64,000 nt of DNA, taken from positions 62,001 through 126,000 of the forward strand of contig NZ_CACVCG010000112.1 of the NCBI RefSeq assembly GCF_902729435.1, written 5' to 3'. A model generated the notes under the pieces. The model ran no database searches, was not told the DNA's origin, and saw only the letters and a program-made list of their open reading frames with translations. Positions 31,898 through 39,742 of this stretch are shown here, one piece after another (position 1 is the stretch's first letter; each line of letters opens with the position of its first letter). Both the position numbers and the translations under genes were made by a program. The DNA is from Magnetospirillum sp. UT-4. Lineage in GTDB: Bacteria > Pseudomonadota > Alphaproteobacteria > Rhodospirillales > Magnetospirillaceae.

Positions 31898-31925
31898 TTG
31901 ACATCAATGTCACCCGTGGTGTAAC
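31898..31925 (+). promoter_or_regulatory. Proximal abiE promoter candidate (P2)
   Basis: TTGACA at 31898-31903 and TGTAAC at 31920-31925 with a 16-bp spacer. The -10 lies inside the left arm of palindrome 2, and the expected start point falls close to the palindrome centre, so a protein bound there should repress. Confidence 0.55.
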
Positions 31926-31956
31926 CGTCCTTAGGACGGTTACACCACGGGTGACA
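31908..31956. repeat. Perfect 49-bp palindrome 2 (24 bp + 1 + 24 bp)
   Basis: Left arm 31908-31931, centre T at 31932, right arm 31933-31956, no mismatch. The core CGTCCTTAGGACG (31926-31938) equals that of palindrome 1 apart from the central base, while the outer arms (GTCACCCGTGGTGTAAC side) are unrelated. It ends 8 bases before the abiEi ATG, so the hairpin would cover the ribosome-binding site in RNA that spans it. Confidence 0.95.
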
Positions 31957-31964
31957 CGAACGGC

Positions 31965-32885
31965 ATGGCGGAGCGGCTTTTCCCGGCGGCGTATGGACGA
32001 TCGGAGCACCTGACGCGGGCCGGCGAGGCGTTGGCGGATCGGCTGCGCGCGTCCGGCCTTCCCGTCGTCACGCCGTATGGCCTGCTGCTCGAGATGCGCC
32101 GCGTCTATGCCTCCGGGCAGCGGCTGTATCTGCGCTCCGACGCCCCCGATCCCGATTCCTACAACCGTCTGCGCCGCAATCTTCTTGATGCGCGGGTACT
32201 TGGTCCCGACGTCAATTACGGGCATCGCGCCTATCGGCTGCTGGATCTGGCTGACCCACCGGCCGATGAGGTCTGCTGCCTTGTCGATCCGTTGGTTTGC
32301 GTCTCGCATCTCTCGGCCTTGCAGCGCTATGGCCTGACTGACCGCCGGCCGCAGGCGCTGCTGCTGTCACGGCCGGCGGCGGCCATCGCGCGGCCGTTGC
32401 TGGCCGAGCGTATGCGTCTGGATGCTTCGGAGCCCCTGCCGCCGCAGGCCTTCGCCATGCCGCTGCCGCTGGTCAGCCACCCCAAGGTGGTGCGCCGCCG
32501 CAAGCTGCACCTGTCGCAGCCGTCCCATCCGGTGGAATCGGTCGCTCTGCGCGGTTGTCATGCCCGCATCACCACCATCGGCCAGACCTTCGCCGATACC
32601 CTGGCGGAGCCCGATCTGTGCGGCGGCATGGCCCATGTGCTGGAGATTTGGGGGCAGCATGCCGCCATCTATCTCGACGAGATCATCTCGGCCGTCGACC
32701 GCCATCCGCTGGCGATCGTCAAGGTCAGGGCCGGCTACGTGATCGAGGACCTCCTGGGCATTGCCGACCCGAGGGTGGACACCTGGGCGAAACTAGCCCA
32801 GCGCGGCGGCTCGCGCCTGCTCGATCCCTCGAAGCCCTACGCGCCCAGCTACTCCGCCCGCTGGATGATTTCGACCAATGTCTGA
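31965..32885 (+). CDS. abiEi: AbiEi-type antitoxin / transcriptional regulator
   Basis: 306 residues. The N-terminal part (LADRLRASGLPVVTPYGLLLEMRR ... RLRRNLLDARVLGPDVNYGHRAYRLLD) looks like a winged helix; the C-terminal part (VCVSHLSALQRYGLTDRRPQALLLS, then TIGQTFADTLAEPDLCGGMAHVLEIW) follows the AbiEi antitoxin domain. AbiEi proteins repress their own operon by binding inverted repeats and neutralise AbiEii in a type IV toxin-antitoxin system that can act against phage. It overlaps the toxin gene by 8 bp. No Shine-Dalgarno sequence is visible; palindrome 2 occupies that place. Confidence 0.83.
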   Translation: MAERLFPAAYGRSEHLTRAGEALADRLRASGLPVVTPYGLLLEMRRVYASGQRLYLRSDAPDPDSYNRLRRNLLDARVLGPDVNYGHRAYRLLDLADPPADEVCCLVDPLVCVSHLSALQRYGLTDRRPQALLLSRPAAAIARPLLAERMRLDASEPLPPQAFAMPLPLVSHPKVVRRRKLHLSQPSHPVESVALRGCHARITTIGQTFADTLAEPDLCGGMAHVLEIWGQHAAIYLDEIISAVDRHPLAIVKVRAGYVIEDLLGIADPRVDTWAKLAQRGGSRLLDPSKPYAPSYSARWMISTNV

Positions 32886-33774
32886 GACCCGGGACATCGA
32901 CATCGCCGGCTGGGTCGGGAGGGCGGAGCCTGATCCCGTCCTGTTCCTGGAACGACAGGCGGCGGAGATCATTCTGAACGCCATCGCCTTGGCGCCGGAG
33001 CTTCAGGAGTCCATGCTGCTGAAGGGGGGAACCCTCATGGGGATGGCCTTCGACAGCCCGCGGCAGACCGCCGACATGGATTTCAGCGTGACCTTCGCAG
33101 CCGCGGACGACGTCGCCGGCCGGCTGCGGAACAGCTTCGACCGAACCCTGCCGCGTGCCGCCGCGCGCCTGGGCTATGCCGACCTGGTGCTGAAGGTCCA
33201 GTCGGTGAAATACAGGCCGCGCAAGGACGGCTTCGCCGCCATGCAGGCGCCGGCCCTGCAGATGAGGATCGGCTACGCCCGCCGGGGATCGCCGCAGGAG
33301 GCGCATCTGCAGCGGGGGCAGTGCGCGGATGCGGTCCAAGTCGATATCAGCTTCAACGAGCCGGTCTTTTCCGCGCAGGTGCTCAGGCTGGTCCCTGATG
33401 GTACCACCGTCATGGCCTACTCGCTGATCGACATGATCGCCGAGAAGATGCGCGCCCTTTTGCAGCAGGAAGTGCGCAACGGCGGGCGCCGCGACCGGGG
33501 GCGGCGCCAGGACGTCTACGACATTGCCCTGCTGGTCGAGGCGCTGCCCGAGGATGCATCCCTGCGCGCCGGCATCCTCGAAGCGCTGCGCCGGAAATGC
33601 CGGGCGCGGTCCATCGAACCGACGCCCGCCTCGATGTCGGCCCAGGAGGTGAAGGAGCGAGCGCGGCGGGAATGGGCCTCGCTCGCCCTGGAAATCGGCG
33701 AGCTTCCCGATTTCGACGACCGCTTCCGAATCGTCGAGGCCTTCTACCGGTCGCTTCCGTGGAAGGAATCCTAG
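32878..33774 (+). CDS. abiEii: AbiEii/AbiGii-type nucleotidyltransferase toxin
   Basis: 298 residues. The motif LKGGTLMGMAFDSPRQTADMDFSV gives the GG...DxD signature of the DNA polymerase beta-like nucleotidyltransferases that include AbiEii. Further matches are VQVDISFNEPVF and MAYSLIDMIAEKMRALLQQE. AbiEii-family toxins transfer nucleotides and stop growth; some modify tRNA acceptor ends. It overlaps abiEi by 8 bp, and its end overlaps the end of convergent purB by 4 bp. Catalytic residues look intact, so the system is probably functional. Confidence 0.88.
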   Translation: MSETRDIDIAGWVGRAEPDPVLFLERQAAEIILNAIALAPELQESMLLKGGTLMGMAFDSPRQTADMDFSVTFAAADDVAGRLRNSFDRTLPRAAARLGYADLVLKVQSVKYRPRKDGFAAMQAPALQMRIGYARRGSPQEAHLQRGQCADAVQVDISFNEPVFSAQVLRLVPDGTTVMAYSLIDMIAEKMRALLQQEVRNGGRRDRGRRQDVYDIALLVEALPEDASLRAGILEALRRKCRARSIEPTPASMSAQEVKERARREWASLALEIGELPDFDDRFRIVEAFYRSLPWKES

Positions 33775-35108
33775 GCCCGCCCGAACACCCGCTTGAAGAT
33801 GGTATCGACGTGCTTGGTGTGGTAGCCGAGGTCGAACATCTCGTCGATCTGGGCGGCGGACAGGGCCTTCGACACTTCGGGATCGGCCTTCAGCAAAGCG
33901 AGGAACATGCCCTTGGTCTCGCGGCCCTGGCCGGCGGCGTCCCACACCTGCATGGCGTTGCGCTGGACCAGGCGGTAGGCGTCCTCGCGGCTGGTGCCGG
34001 CCTGGGTCAGCGCCAGCAGGATGCGCTGCGAGAAGATCAGGCCGCCCAGCTGGTTGAGGTTGCGCTCGACCACGTCGGGATAGACCACCAGCCTGGCCAC
34101 CACGTTGGTCAGGCGGGCGAGGGCGAAGTCCAGGGTGATGGTGGCGTCGGGGCCGATATAGCGCTCCACCGAGGAATGCGAGATGTCGCGCTCGTGCCAC
34201 AGCGCCACGTTCTCGTAGGCCGGCACGGCGTAGCCGCGCACCATGCGGGCGAGGCCGGTCAGGTTCTCGGTCAGCACCGGGTTGCGCTTGTGCGGCATGG
34301 CCGAGCTGCCCTTCTGCCCGGGCGAGAAGTATTCCTCGGCCTCGCGCACCTCGGTCCGCTGCATGTGGCGGATCTCCACCGCCACCCGCTCGATGGAGCT
34401 GGCGATGGTGCCCAGCGTGGCGAAGAACTGGGCGTGGCGGTCGCGCGGGATGACCTGGGTCGAGACCGGCTCGGGGGTCAGGCCCAGCTTGGCGGCGACG
34501 TGCTCCTCGACCCGGGGGTCGATGTTGGCGAAGGTGCCGACGGCGCCCGAGATGGCGCAGGTGGCGATGTCGGCGCGGGCCGCCAGCAGGCGCATCCTGG
34601 CGCGCTGGAACTCGGCGTGGAAGCCGGCGAATTTCAGGCCGATGGTCACCGGCTCGGCATGGATGCCGTGGCTGCGGCCCATGCAGACCAGGTCCTTGAA
34701 CTCGAAGGCGCGGGTTTCCAGCGCCGCCAGCAGGCCGTCGATGTCGGCCAGCAGGATGTCGGCGGCCTGGGTCATCTGCACGGCGAGGCAGGTGTCGAGC
34801 ACGTCCGACGAGGTCATGCCCTGGTGGATGAAGCGGGCCGGCTCGCCCACATGCTCGGCCAGCTCGGTCAGGAAGGCGATGACGTCGTGCCGGGTCTCGG
34901 CCTCGATGGCGTCGATGCGGGCGATGCGCTCGGGCGTGTAGGGCAGGTCGCCCTTGGCCCACACCGCCGCCGCCGCGTCCTTCGGGATCACCCCCAGCTC
35001 CGCCAGCGCGTCGCAGGCATGGGCCTCGATCTCGAACCAGACGCGGAACTTGTTGGCGGCGTCCCAGATGGCGGTCATCTGGGGACGGGAATAGCGGGCG
35101 ATGGACAT
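33771..35108 (-). CDS. purB: Adenylosuccinate lyase
   Basis: 445 residues. It carries the fumarase/aspartase superfamily signature [12 protein letters not shown], plus TSSDVLDT and [14 protein letters not shown]. It cleaves SAICAR to AICAR and adenylosuccinate to AMP. Start ATG 35108. It lies downstream of a MarR-type regulator on the same strand, 32 bp apart. Confidence 0.96.
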   Translation of the reverse strand: MSIARYSRPQMTAIWDAANKFRVWFEIEAHACDALAELGVIPKDAAAAVWAKGDLPYTPERIARIDAIEAETRHDVIAFLTELAEHVGEPARFIHQGMTSSDVLDTCLAVQMTQAADILLADIDGLLAALETRAFEFKDLVCMGRSHGIHAEPVTIGLKFAGFHAEFQRARMRLLAARADIATCAISGAVGTFANIDPRVEEHVAAKLGLTPEPVSTQVIPRDRHAQFFATLGTIASSIERVAVEIRHMQRTEVREAEEYFSPGQKGSSAMPHKRNPVLTENLTGLARMVRGYAVPAYENVALWHERDISHSSVERYIGPDATITLDFALARLTNVVARLVVYPDVVERNLNQLGGLIFSQRILLALTQAGTSREDAYRLVQRNAMQVWDAAGQGRETKGMFLALLKADPEVSKALSAAQIDEMFDLGYHTKHVDTIFKRVFGRA

Positions 35109-35140
35109 GGCTCGGCCTTCGGGCGGGTGAGGGGCGGGGA

Positions 35141-35605
35141 TCAGAGCGGCCGGGTGCGGCCGTAATGGATGAAGTCGGTCCAGGTGCGCTCGATGCGCTG
35201 CATGGTGCCGACCGTCGCCGCCAGGGCCTGGGCCACCTCGTCGCCGGCGCCCAGGGCGGCGGCCAGATCGTTCTGCAGGCGGCGCACGTCGGTGCACAGG
35301 GCGAGGCCCTTGTCGGTCAGCCGCAGGCGCACCGAGCGGCGGTCGTGGGGCGAGCGCTCCTGCGTCAGGTAGCCGTACTCGGTCAGCGCCTTGATGTTGT
35401 AGGACACGTTGGAGCCCTGGTAGTAGCCGCGGTCCTTGAGGTCGCGGATCACCACCTCGTTCTCGCCGATATTGTAGAGCAGCAGGGCCTGGACCGCGTT
35501 GATGTCCTCGATGCCGAGCTTGCGCAGCTCGGTCCGCAGCACATCGAGGAAGTGGCGGTGAAGACGCTCCACCAGTCGGATGATGTCGAAGTAGGGCTGG
35601 GTCAT
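35141..35605 (-). CDS. MarR-family regulator, LdtR-like
   Basis: 154 residues. A winged helix with DINAVQALLLYNIGENEVVIRDLKDRGYYQGSNVSYNIKALTEYGYLTQERSPHDRRSVRLRLTDKG. The YNIG and RGYY.GSNVSYN segments are typical of the alphaproteobacterial LdtR group, which controls L,D-transpeptidase and stress genes. It precedes purB on the same strand. A candidate operator lies about 40 bp upstream. Confidence 0.85.
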   Translation of the reverse strand: MTQPYFDIIRLVERLHRHFLDVLRTELRKLGIEDINAVQALLLYNIGENEVVIRDLKDRGYYQGSNVSYNIKALTEYGYLTQERSPHDRRSVRLRLTDKGLALCTDVRRLQNDLAAALGAGDEVAQALAATVGTMQRIERTWTDFIHYGRTRPL

Positions 35606-35645
35606 GGGCGGCGATTATATGACCCGGGTCGGTGCGCAACAACAA

Positions 35646-35664
35646 GGAATTTCATTGGTATTCC
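35646..35664. promoter_or_regulatory. Possible MarR/LdtR operator
   Basis: GGAATTTCATTGGTATTCC is an imperfect palindrome (GGAAT...ATTCC) in an AT-richer patch between the divergent MarR and ParA-like genes. MarR regulators commonly bind such dyads to control themselves. Assignment rests only on position and symmetry. Confidence 0.35.
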
Positions 35665-35753
35665 AAGCCGGTCGGCATTGCCGGGATTGTCTGGACCGGG
35701 GCGGGGACTGTATTGTGCCAGAATAACGCCAACGCCAGCAGGCGGGAGTACGG

Positions 35754-36851
35754 ATGTCCGAGGAAGATCAGGTGCCGGCCCGCCGCGCCCTTGTCATCAC
35801 CGTCTTCAACCAGAAGGGCGGCGTCGCCAAGACCACCACCAGCGTCAATCTGGCGGTGGCGATGGCGGCCATGGGACGCAACGTCGTGCTGGTCGATCTG
35901 GACAGCCAGAGCAACGCCACCACCAATGTCGGCGTGGCGCCGCAGCAGCCCACCGGCGCCTACCACCTGATCACCGCCCGCGCCCCCTTCGACGAGTGCC
36001 TGAAGCCGACGCCCTACGACAATCTGCGCATGGTTCCCGGCTCGGACGAGCTGGCCTGGGCCGATATCGAGCTGGCCACCCACGACGACTGCCAGGCGGC
36101 CATGGTGCGGGCCTTCGCCAAGGTCCCCGACGGCGTCGAGGTGATCGTCGTCGATTGTCCGCCGGCCCCCGGCATCGTCTCGGTCAACGCCCTGGTCGCC
36201 GCCGACATGGTGGTGATGCCGGTCAGCCCCAACCCCCATTCCCTGGACGGCCTGCACAAGGCCTGGTTCAACGTCAACCGGGTGCGCACCCGCTTCAACC
36301 ACGACCTGCACACCATCAACATCCTGCTGACCATGACCGAGGAGGGCGACCTGACCCGCCGCCTGGCCGAGGACATCGTCGCCGAATTCGGCGCCCGGGT
36401 GATGCCGGTGATGGTGCCGCGCGACCACGTGGTCATCGACGCCGCCGCCCGCGACACCCCGGTGACGGTGTTCGCACCGCATTCGCCGCCGGCCCGGGCC
36501 TATGTCCGTCTGGCCGAACTGCTGCTCAACCGCGCCGCCCACGTCGCCGCCGCCGGCGAGGACGACGAGGCCGAACGGAGCCACCGGGTGGCGGCCTCGG
36601 CCCTGCTCGACGTATGGCGGGCCGAGAGCGGCGATCGCCACCGCGACAACGAGATGCCGGCCGCCCCGCCGCCCGGCGACCCGCCGCTGCCCGGCTGGTC
36701 CGATCTGCATGCCGGTTTCGACGAAGTGGCGGGCCCCGGCCTGGGCTGGAAGGCGGCGGTGGGCATGATGCTGATCCTGCTGGGCGGCGTGCTGGGCTAC
36801 GTCCTGGCCCTGGCCATCAACGTCTGGCCGATGGCGCCGATGCCGGTCTGA
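35754..36851 (+). CDS. ParA-like ATPase with C-terminal membrane anchor
   Basis: 365 residues. A deviant Walker A typical of ParA/MinD (NQKGGVAKTTTSVNLAVAMA, Lys21 and Lys26), Walker B-like VEVIVVDCPPAPG, and LVDLDSQSNATTNVG. The last 30 residues form a hydrophobic helix (MMLILLGGVLGYVLALAINVWPM) not found in ordinary soluble ParA, so it is probably tethered to the inner membrane. No parB or parS is nearby, so the cargo is unknown. Confidence 0.87.
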   Translation: MSEEDQVPARRALVITVFNQKGGVAKTTTSVNLAVAMAAMGRNVVLVDLDSQSNATTNVGVAPQQPTGAYHLITARAPFDECLKPTPYDNLRMVPGSDELAWADIELATHDDCQAAMVRAFAKVPDGVEVIVVDCPPAPGIVSVNALVAADMVVMPVSPNPHSLDGLHKAWFNVNRVRTRFNHDLHTINILLTMTEEGDLTRRLAEDIVAEFGARVMPVMVPRDHVVIDAAARDTPVTVFAPHSPPARAYVRLAELLLNRAAHVAAAGEDDEAERSHRVAASALLDVWRAESGDRHRDNEMPAAPPPGDPPLPGWSDLHAGFDEVAGPGLGWKAAVGMMLILLGGVLGYVLALAINVWPMAPMPV

Positions 36852-36854
36852 CCG

Positions 36855-36919
36855 TCAGGCGAGGCCGAGGAAGGTCAGCATCGCCCGGTCGACACCGTCC
36901 AGACGTCGCCCCGCTTCAT
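36855..36919 (-). pseudogene. Collapsed mazF/pemK toxin gene
   Basis: ATG at 36919 overlaps the antitoxin stop as ATGA and opens MKRGDVWTVST, the usual PemK/MazF N-terminus, but the frame stops after 14 codons. In a second frame the next bases read DGVDRAMLTFLGLA and a stop at 36855-36857, the usual C-terminus. Only the two ends remain: about 80-90 central codons are gone and the ends are out of frame. The toxin must be inactive. Confidence 0.75.
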
Positions 36920-37137
36920 GGGGCGCCGAGGTCCGAAACCGCGTCGATGAACGCCTGATCCTCGGCGGCCAAGGCGCTGGCCGCCACCGCCGCCGACTGG
37001 CGGTGGGCCTCCTGGCGGAAGGCCGCCGAGCGGGTGTCGGGCACCCAGACCTGGACCGGGCGCAACCCCTTGGCGCGCATGCGTTCGCGGTATGCGCGCA
37101 TCTTCGAGCGGGAGCGGTCGCCGTTCAGTGCCGGCAT
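36916..37137 (-). CDS. MazE-like antitoxin (DUF3018 family)
   Basis: 73 residues. RAYRERMRAKGLRPVQVWVPDTRSAAFRQEAHRQSAAVA is the DUF3018/MazE-like antitoxin pattern: a short DNA-binding N-terminal part, then a toxin-binding tail. It overlaps the start of the collapsed toxin gene by 4 bp, the normal arrangement of such pairs. With the toxin destroyed it is an orphan antitoxin, possibly kept for DNA binding or for cross-protection against related toxins. Confidence 0.82.
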   Translation of the reverse strand: MPALNGDRSRSKMRAYRERMRAKGLRPVQVWVPDTRSAAFRQEAHRQSAAVAASALAAEDQAFIDAVSDLGAP

Positions 37138-37195
37138 GGGTCACCTCGCCAGGGATCGGTTACATGTAACCATACCAGACGGCACCGACGCCGGT

Positions 37196-37783
37196 CTAGT
37201 CAAACAGCCCCTGCGCCGTCGGCGAGGTGTCGTCGGCGGTCGCCTCGAGCGGCGCGTCGGTGGGCGCCAGGACCGCGCCGAGGTCGGCGATTGGGGTCGC
37301 CGGGTCGAGCCAGAGCGCTTCCTTGTCCGGGGGCAGCGCCACCGGCATTCGGCTGTGGATGTGGGCGAGGTCGGGGCGGGCGGCGCAGGTGACGATGGTG
37401 AAACGGCCGTTGTCCACCAGCCCGGCCAGGGCGAAGGGGCCATGGTCGGCGGGGCGGATGCGCATGCGGGTCTTGGCCTTGGCGCCGGGTCGCGGCATCC
37501 ACTCGAACCAGCACGAGGCCGGCACCAGCACCCGGTGCCCGAGCAGGCGGCGGAAGGTCGGGCGCTCGGCCAGGGTCTCGGCGCGGGCGTTGATCAGCGG
37601 GCGCTTGTCCCACTCCACCGCCAGGCCCCAGGCCAGCAGCCAGGTCCGCCCGCCGGCGGCGATGACCAGGGCGCGGTCGGTGGGGCGCACCTCGGCCTGA
37701 TTGGGCAGCGGCGGCGGCTCGACCAGCCCGAAGCGGGCGGCGACCTCGCGGGCGGAATGATTCAGCTCGAACCGCGAACACAT
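37196..37783 (-). CDS. SRAP/YedK-type abasic-site shielding protein
   Basis: 195 residues. Cys2 of MCSRFEL (after Met removal) is the nucleophile that forms a thiazolidine link with abasic sites in single-stranded DNA. NARAET and the later HSRMPVALP supply Asn and His of the active site, and WFEW the catalytic Glu. Members are HMCES in eukaryotes and YedK in E. coli. It ends 59 bp from the antitoxin gene and follows tlyA. Confidence 0.93.
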   Translation of the reverse strand: MCSRFELNHSAREVAARFGLVEPPPLPNQAEVRPTDRALVIAAGGRTWLLAWGLAVEWDKRPLINARAETLAERPTFRRLLGHRVLVPASCWFEWMPRPGAKAKTRMRIRPADHGPFALAGLVDNGRFTIVTCAARPDLAHIHSRMPVALPPDKEALWLDPATPIADLGAVLAPTDAPLEATADDTSPTAQGLFD

Positions 37784-37787
37784 GGGA

Positions 37788-38531
37788 TCAGCCCTCCCGC
37801 CGCCCGACGATTAGGAATTCCTTGTTGCCCTCGGGCCCGGTGATCGGGCTTTCGCACAGGCCGAGAACCGACCAGCCCGGCAGGTCGGCCAGCCAGGCGG
37901 CGATGCGGTCGCACACCTCGGCGTGCAGCTCGGGCTCGCGCACCACCCCGCCCTTGCCGACCCGGCCCTTGCCGACCTCGAATTGCGGCTTGATCAGCGC
38001 CACCAGCAGCGCCCCCGGGCGGGTCAGCGCCAGCGCCGCCGGCAGCACCGTCTCCAGCCCGATGAAGCTGGCGTCGCACACCACCATGGCGGCCGGCTCG
38101 GGGATCTGCTCGGGCGTCAGGTGGCGGGCGTTGGTGCGTTCCAGCACCACCACCCGCGGATCGGTGCGCAGCTTCCACGCCAGCTGGCCGTGGCCGACAT
38201 CGACGGCGTAGACCCTGGCCGCGCCCCGGCTCAGCAGCACGTCGGTGAAGCCGCCGGTCGAGGCGCCGACGTCGATGGCCACCATGCCGGCCGGGTCGAT
38301 GGCGAAGCGGTCCAGCGCCTCGACCAGCTTCAGGCCGCCGCGCGATACCCAGGGATGGGTCTGGCCCTTCAGCTCGACCGCGGCATCGGCCGCCACCTGG
38401 GCGCCGGGCTTGTCGACCCGCCGGCCGCCGGCCAGGACCAGGCCGGCCATGACCAGCGCCTGGGCGCGGGCGCGGCTTTCGGCCAGGCCGCGATCCACCA
38501 GCAGCTGGTCGATGCGCATGCGGGTTCCCAT
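37788..38531 (-). CDS. tlyA: TlyA-family rRNA 2'-O-methyltransferase
   Basis: 247 residues. An N-terminal S4 RNA-binding domain (RIDQLLVDRGLAESRARAQALVMAGLVLAGG) is joined to an FtsJ/RrmJ-like methyltransferase fold (DVGASTGGFTDVLLSRGAARVYAVDVGHGQL, LIKPQFEVGKG). TlyA proteins methylate ribose in rRNA; annotation as haemolysin is historical. ATG at 38531 or 38519 can serve as start. It ends 4 bp before the SRAP gene, so they are probably an operon. Confidence 0.92.
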   Translation of the reverse strand: MGTRMRIDQLLVDRGLAESRARAQALVMAGLVLAGGRRVDKPGAQVAADAAVELKGQTHPWVSRGGLKLVEALDRFAIDPAGMVAIDVGASTGGFTDVLLSRGAARVYAVDVGHGQLAWKLRTDPRVVVLERTNARHLTPEQIPEPAAMVVCDASFIGLETVLPAALALTRPGALLVALIKPQFEVGKGRVGKGGVVREPELHAEVCDRIAAWLADLPGWSVLGLCESPITGPEGNKEFLIVGRREG

Positions 38532-38628
38532 CGGTCTACGGCTCCCTGCGAAAAACGGCTATGGAAATTGCCTCGGCGTTCATTGAGAATAAATGAAACA
38601 TCATCCGACGACCGTCAGAAGAAAGAAA

Positions 38629-39561
38629 ATGGCCACCCTGCTCTACACGCACCCGGCCTGCCTGCAGCACGACACCGGCGAATACCACCCCGAATGCGCC
38701 GAACGCCTGAGCACGATCCTGGCGGCGCTGGAGGGCGAGGAATTCATGGCCCTGCTGCGCGAGGAGGCGCCGCTGGCATCGCGCGAGCAGCTGCTGCGCG
38801 CCCACACCGCCCACCACCTGGACCATGTCCTCGATGCCGTGCCCCCGTCGGGCGAGCACCATCACATCGACCCCGACACGGTGATGTCGGCGCAATCGGG
38901 CGAAGCGGCGCTGCGGGCCGCCGGGGCGGTGGTGGCCGCCGTCGATGCGGTGGCCGCCGGCCAGGCCCGCAACGCTTTCTGTGCCGTCCGTCCGCCCGGC
39001 CACCATGCCGAGCGCGACGCCGCCATGGGCTTCTGCCTGTTCAACAACGCCGCCATCGGCGCCCTGCACGCCCGCGACGCGCACGGCTTCCAGCGGGTGG
39101 CGGTGATCGACTTCGACGTCCATCACGGCAACGGCTCGCAGCACATCCTGTGGGACGAACCCGGCACCTTCTACGGATCGACCCACCAGGAGCATGCCTA
39201 CCCCAACACCGGCCTGGCCGAGGAGACCGGCGGCAAGGGCCGCATGGTCAACGTGCCGCTGCCGGCGGGCTCCGGCTCGGACGAGTTCCGCCAGGTGTTC
39301 GACGACATCATCGTGCACCGGCTCAAGGAGTTCGCCCCCGATTTCATCATCATCTCGGCCGGGTTCGACGCCCATGCCGCCGATCCCCTTGCCCATCTGC
39401 GGCTCAAGACCTCGGACTTCAAGTGGGCCACCGAAAGGCTCCTCGACGTCGCCGCGGCGAGCGCCGGCAACCGGGTGGTGTCGGTGCTGGAGGGCGGCTA
39501 CGACCTGCCCGCCCTGGCCGCCTCGGTGCGCGAGCACGTGCGCGCCCTGTTGGGGCATTGA
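38629..39561 (+). CDS. Histone deacetylase-like amidohydrolase
   Basis: 310 residues. The class II HDAC pattern is complete: TGEYHPECAERL, RPPGHHAERDAAMGFCLFNN, AVIDFDVHHGNG (zinc Asp and His), and IISAGFDAHAADPL. Bacterial members remove acyl groups from small molecules such as acetylpolyamines or acetoin-related substrates, or from proteins. Substrate unknown here. Start: ATG 38629 fits the family N-terminus (LLYTHPACLQHDTG); ATG 38593 is an in-frame alternative. Confidence 0.92.
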   Translation: MATLLYTHPACLQHDTGEYHPECAERLSTILAALEGEEFMALLREEAPLASREQLLRAHTAHHLDHVLDAVPPSGEHHHIDPDTVMSAQSGEAALRAAGAVVAAVDAVAAGQARNAFCAVRPPGHHAERDAAMGFCLFNNAAIGALHARDAHGFQRVAVIDFDVHHGNGSQHILWDEPGTFYGSTHQEHAYPNTGLAEETGGKGRMVNVPLPAGSGSDEFRQVFDDIIVHRLKEFAPDFIIISAGFDAHAADPLAHLRLKTSDFKWATERLLDVAAASAGNRVVSVLEGGYDLPALAASVREHVRALLGH

Positions 39562-39570
39562 CCAACTAAA

Positions 39571-39660
39571 CCCGTCGTTCCCGCGCAGGCGGGAACCCAG
39601 GAGTCGCGGACGGGCTGGCGGTGCACCCCCTGGGTCCCCGCCTGCGCGGGGACGACGGGG
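39571..39660. repeat. Inverted-repeat intergenic element (CCCGTCGTTCCCGCG type)
   Basis: CCCGTCGTTCCCGCGCAGGC followed by GGGAACCCAG at 39571-39600 is mirrored by CTGGGTCCCCGCCTGCGCGGGGACGACGGG at 39630-39660 with few mismatches. Elements of this form are spread through many proteobacterial intergenic regions and fold into a long hairpin. The 180-bp gap between the deacetylase and gor holds nothing else. Confidence 0.8.
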
Positions 39661-39742
39661 TGGTGGATGTCAGCGTCTCATCATCCGGTGGGGGTGGTTT
39701 CGCGCCGCGGCGATTGCCACGTTGTGAGGACGGGAGAGTCCG

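Noticed and set aside
31813-31956. Palindromes read as rho-independent terminators
   Set aside because: Each has a single-base centre and no T-run, and both are associated with promoter-like boxes in front of abiEi, so a regulatory role fits better.
35754-36851. ParA-like gene taken as the chromosome or plasmid partition parA
   Set aside because: No parB, parS or rep gene is nearby and it has a membrane tail; chromosomal parAB normally sits near gidAB.
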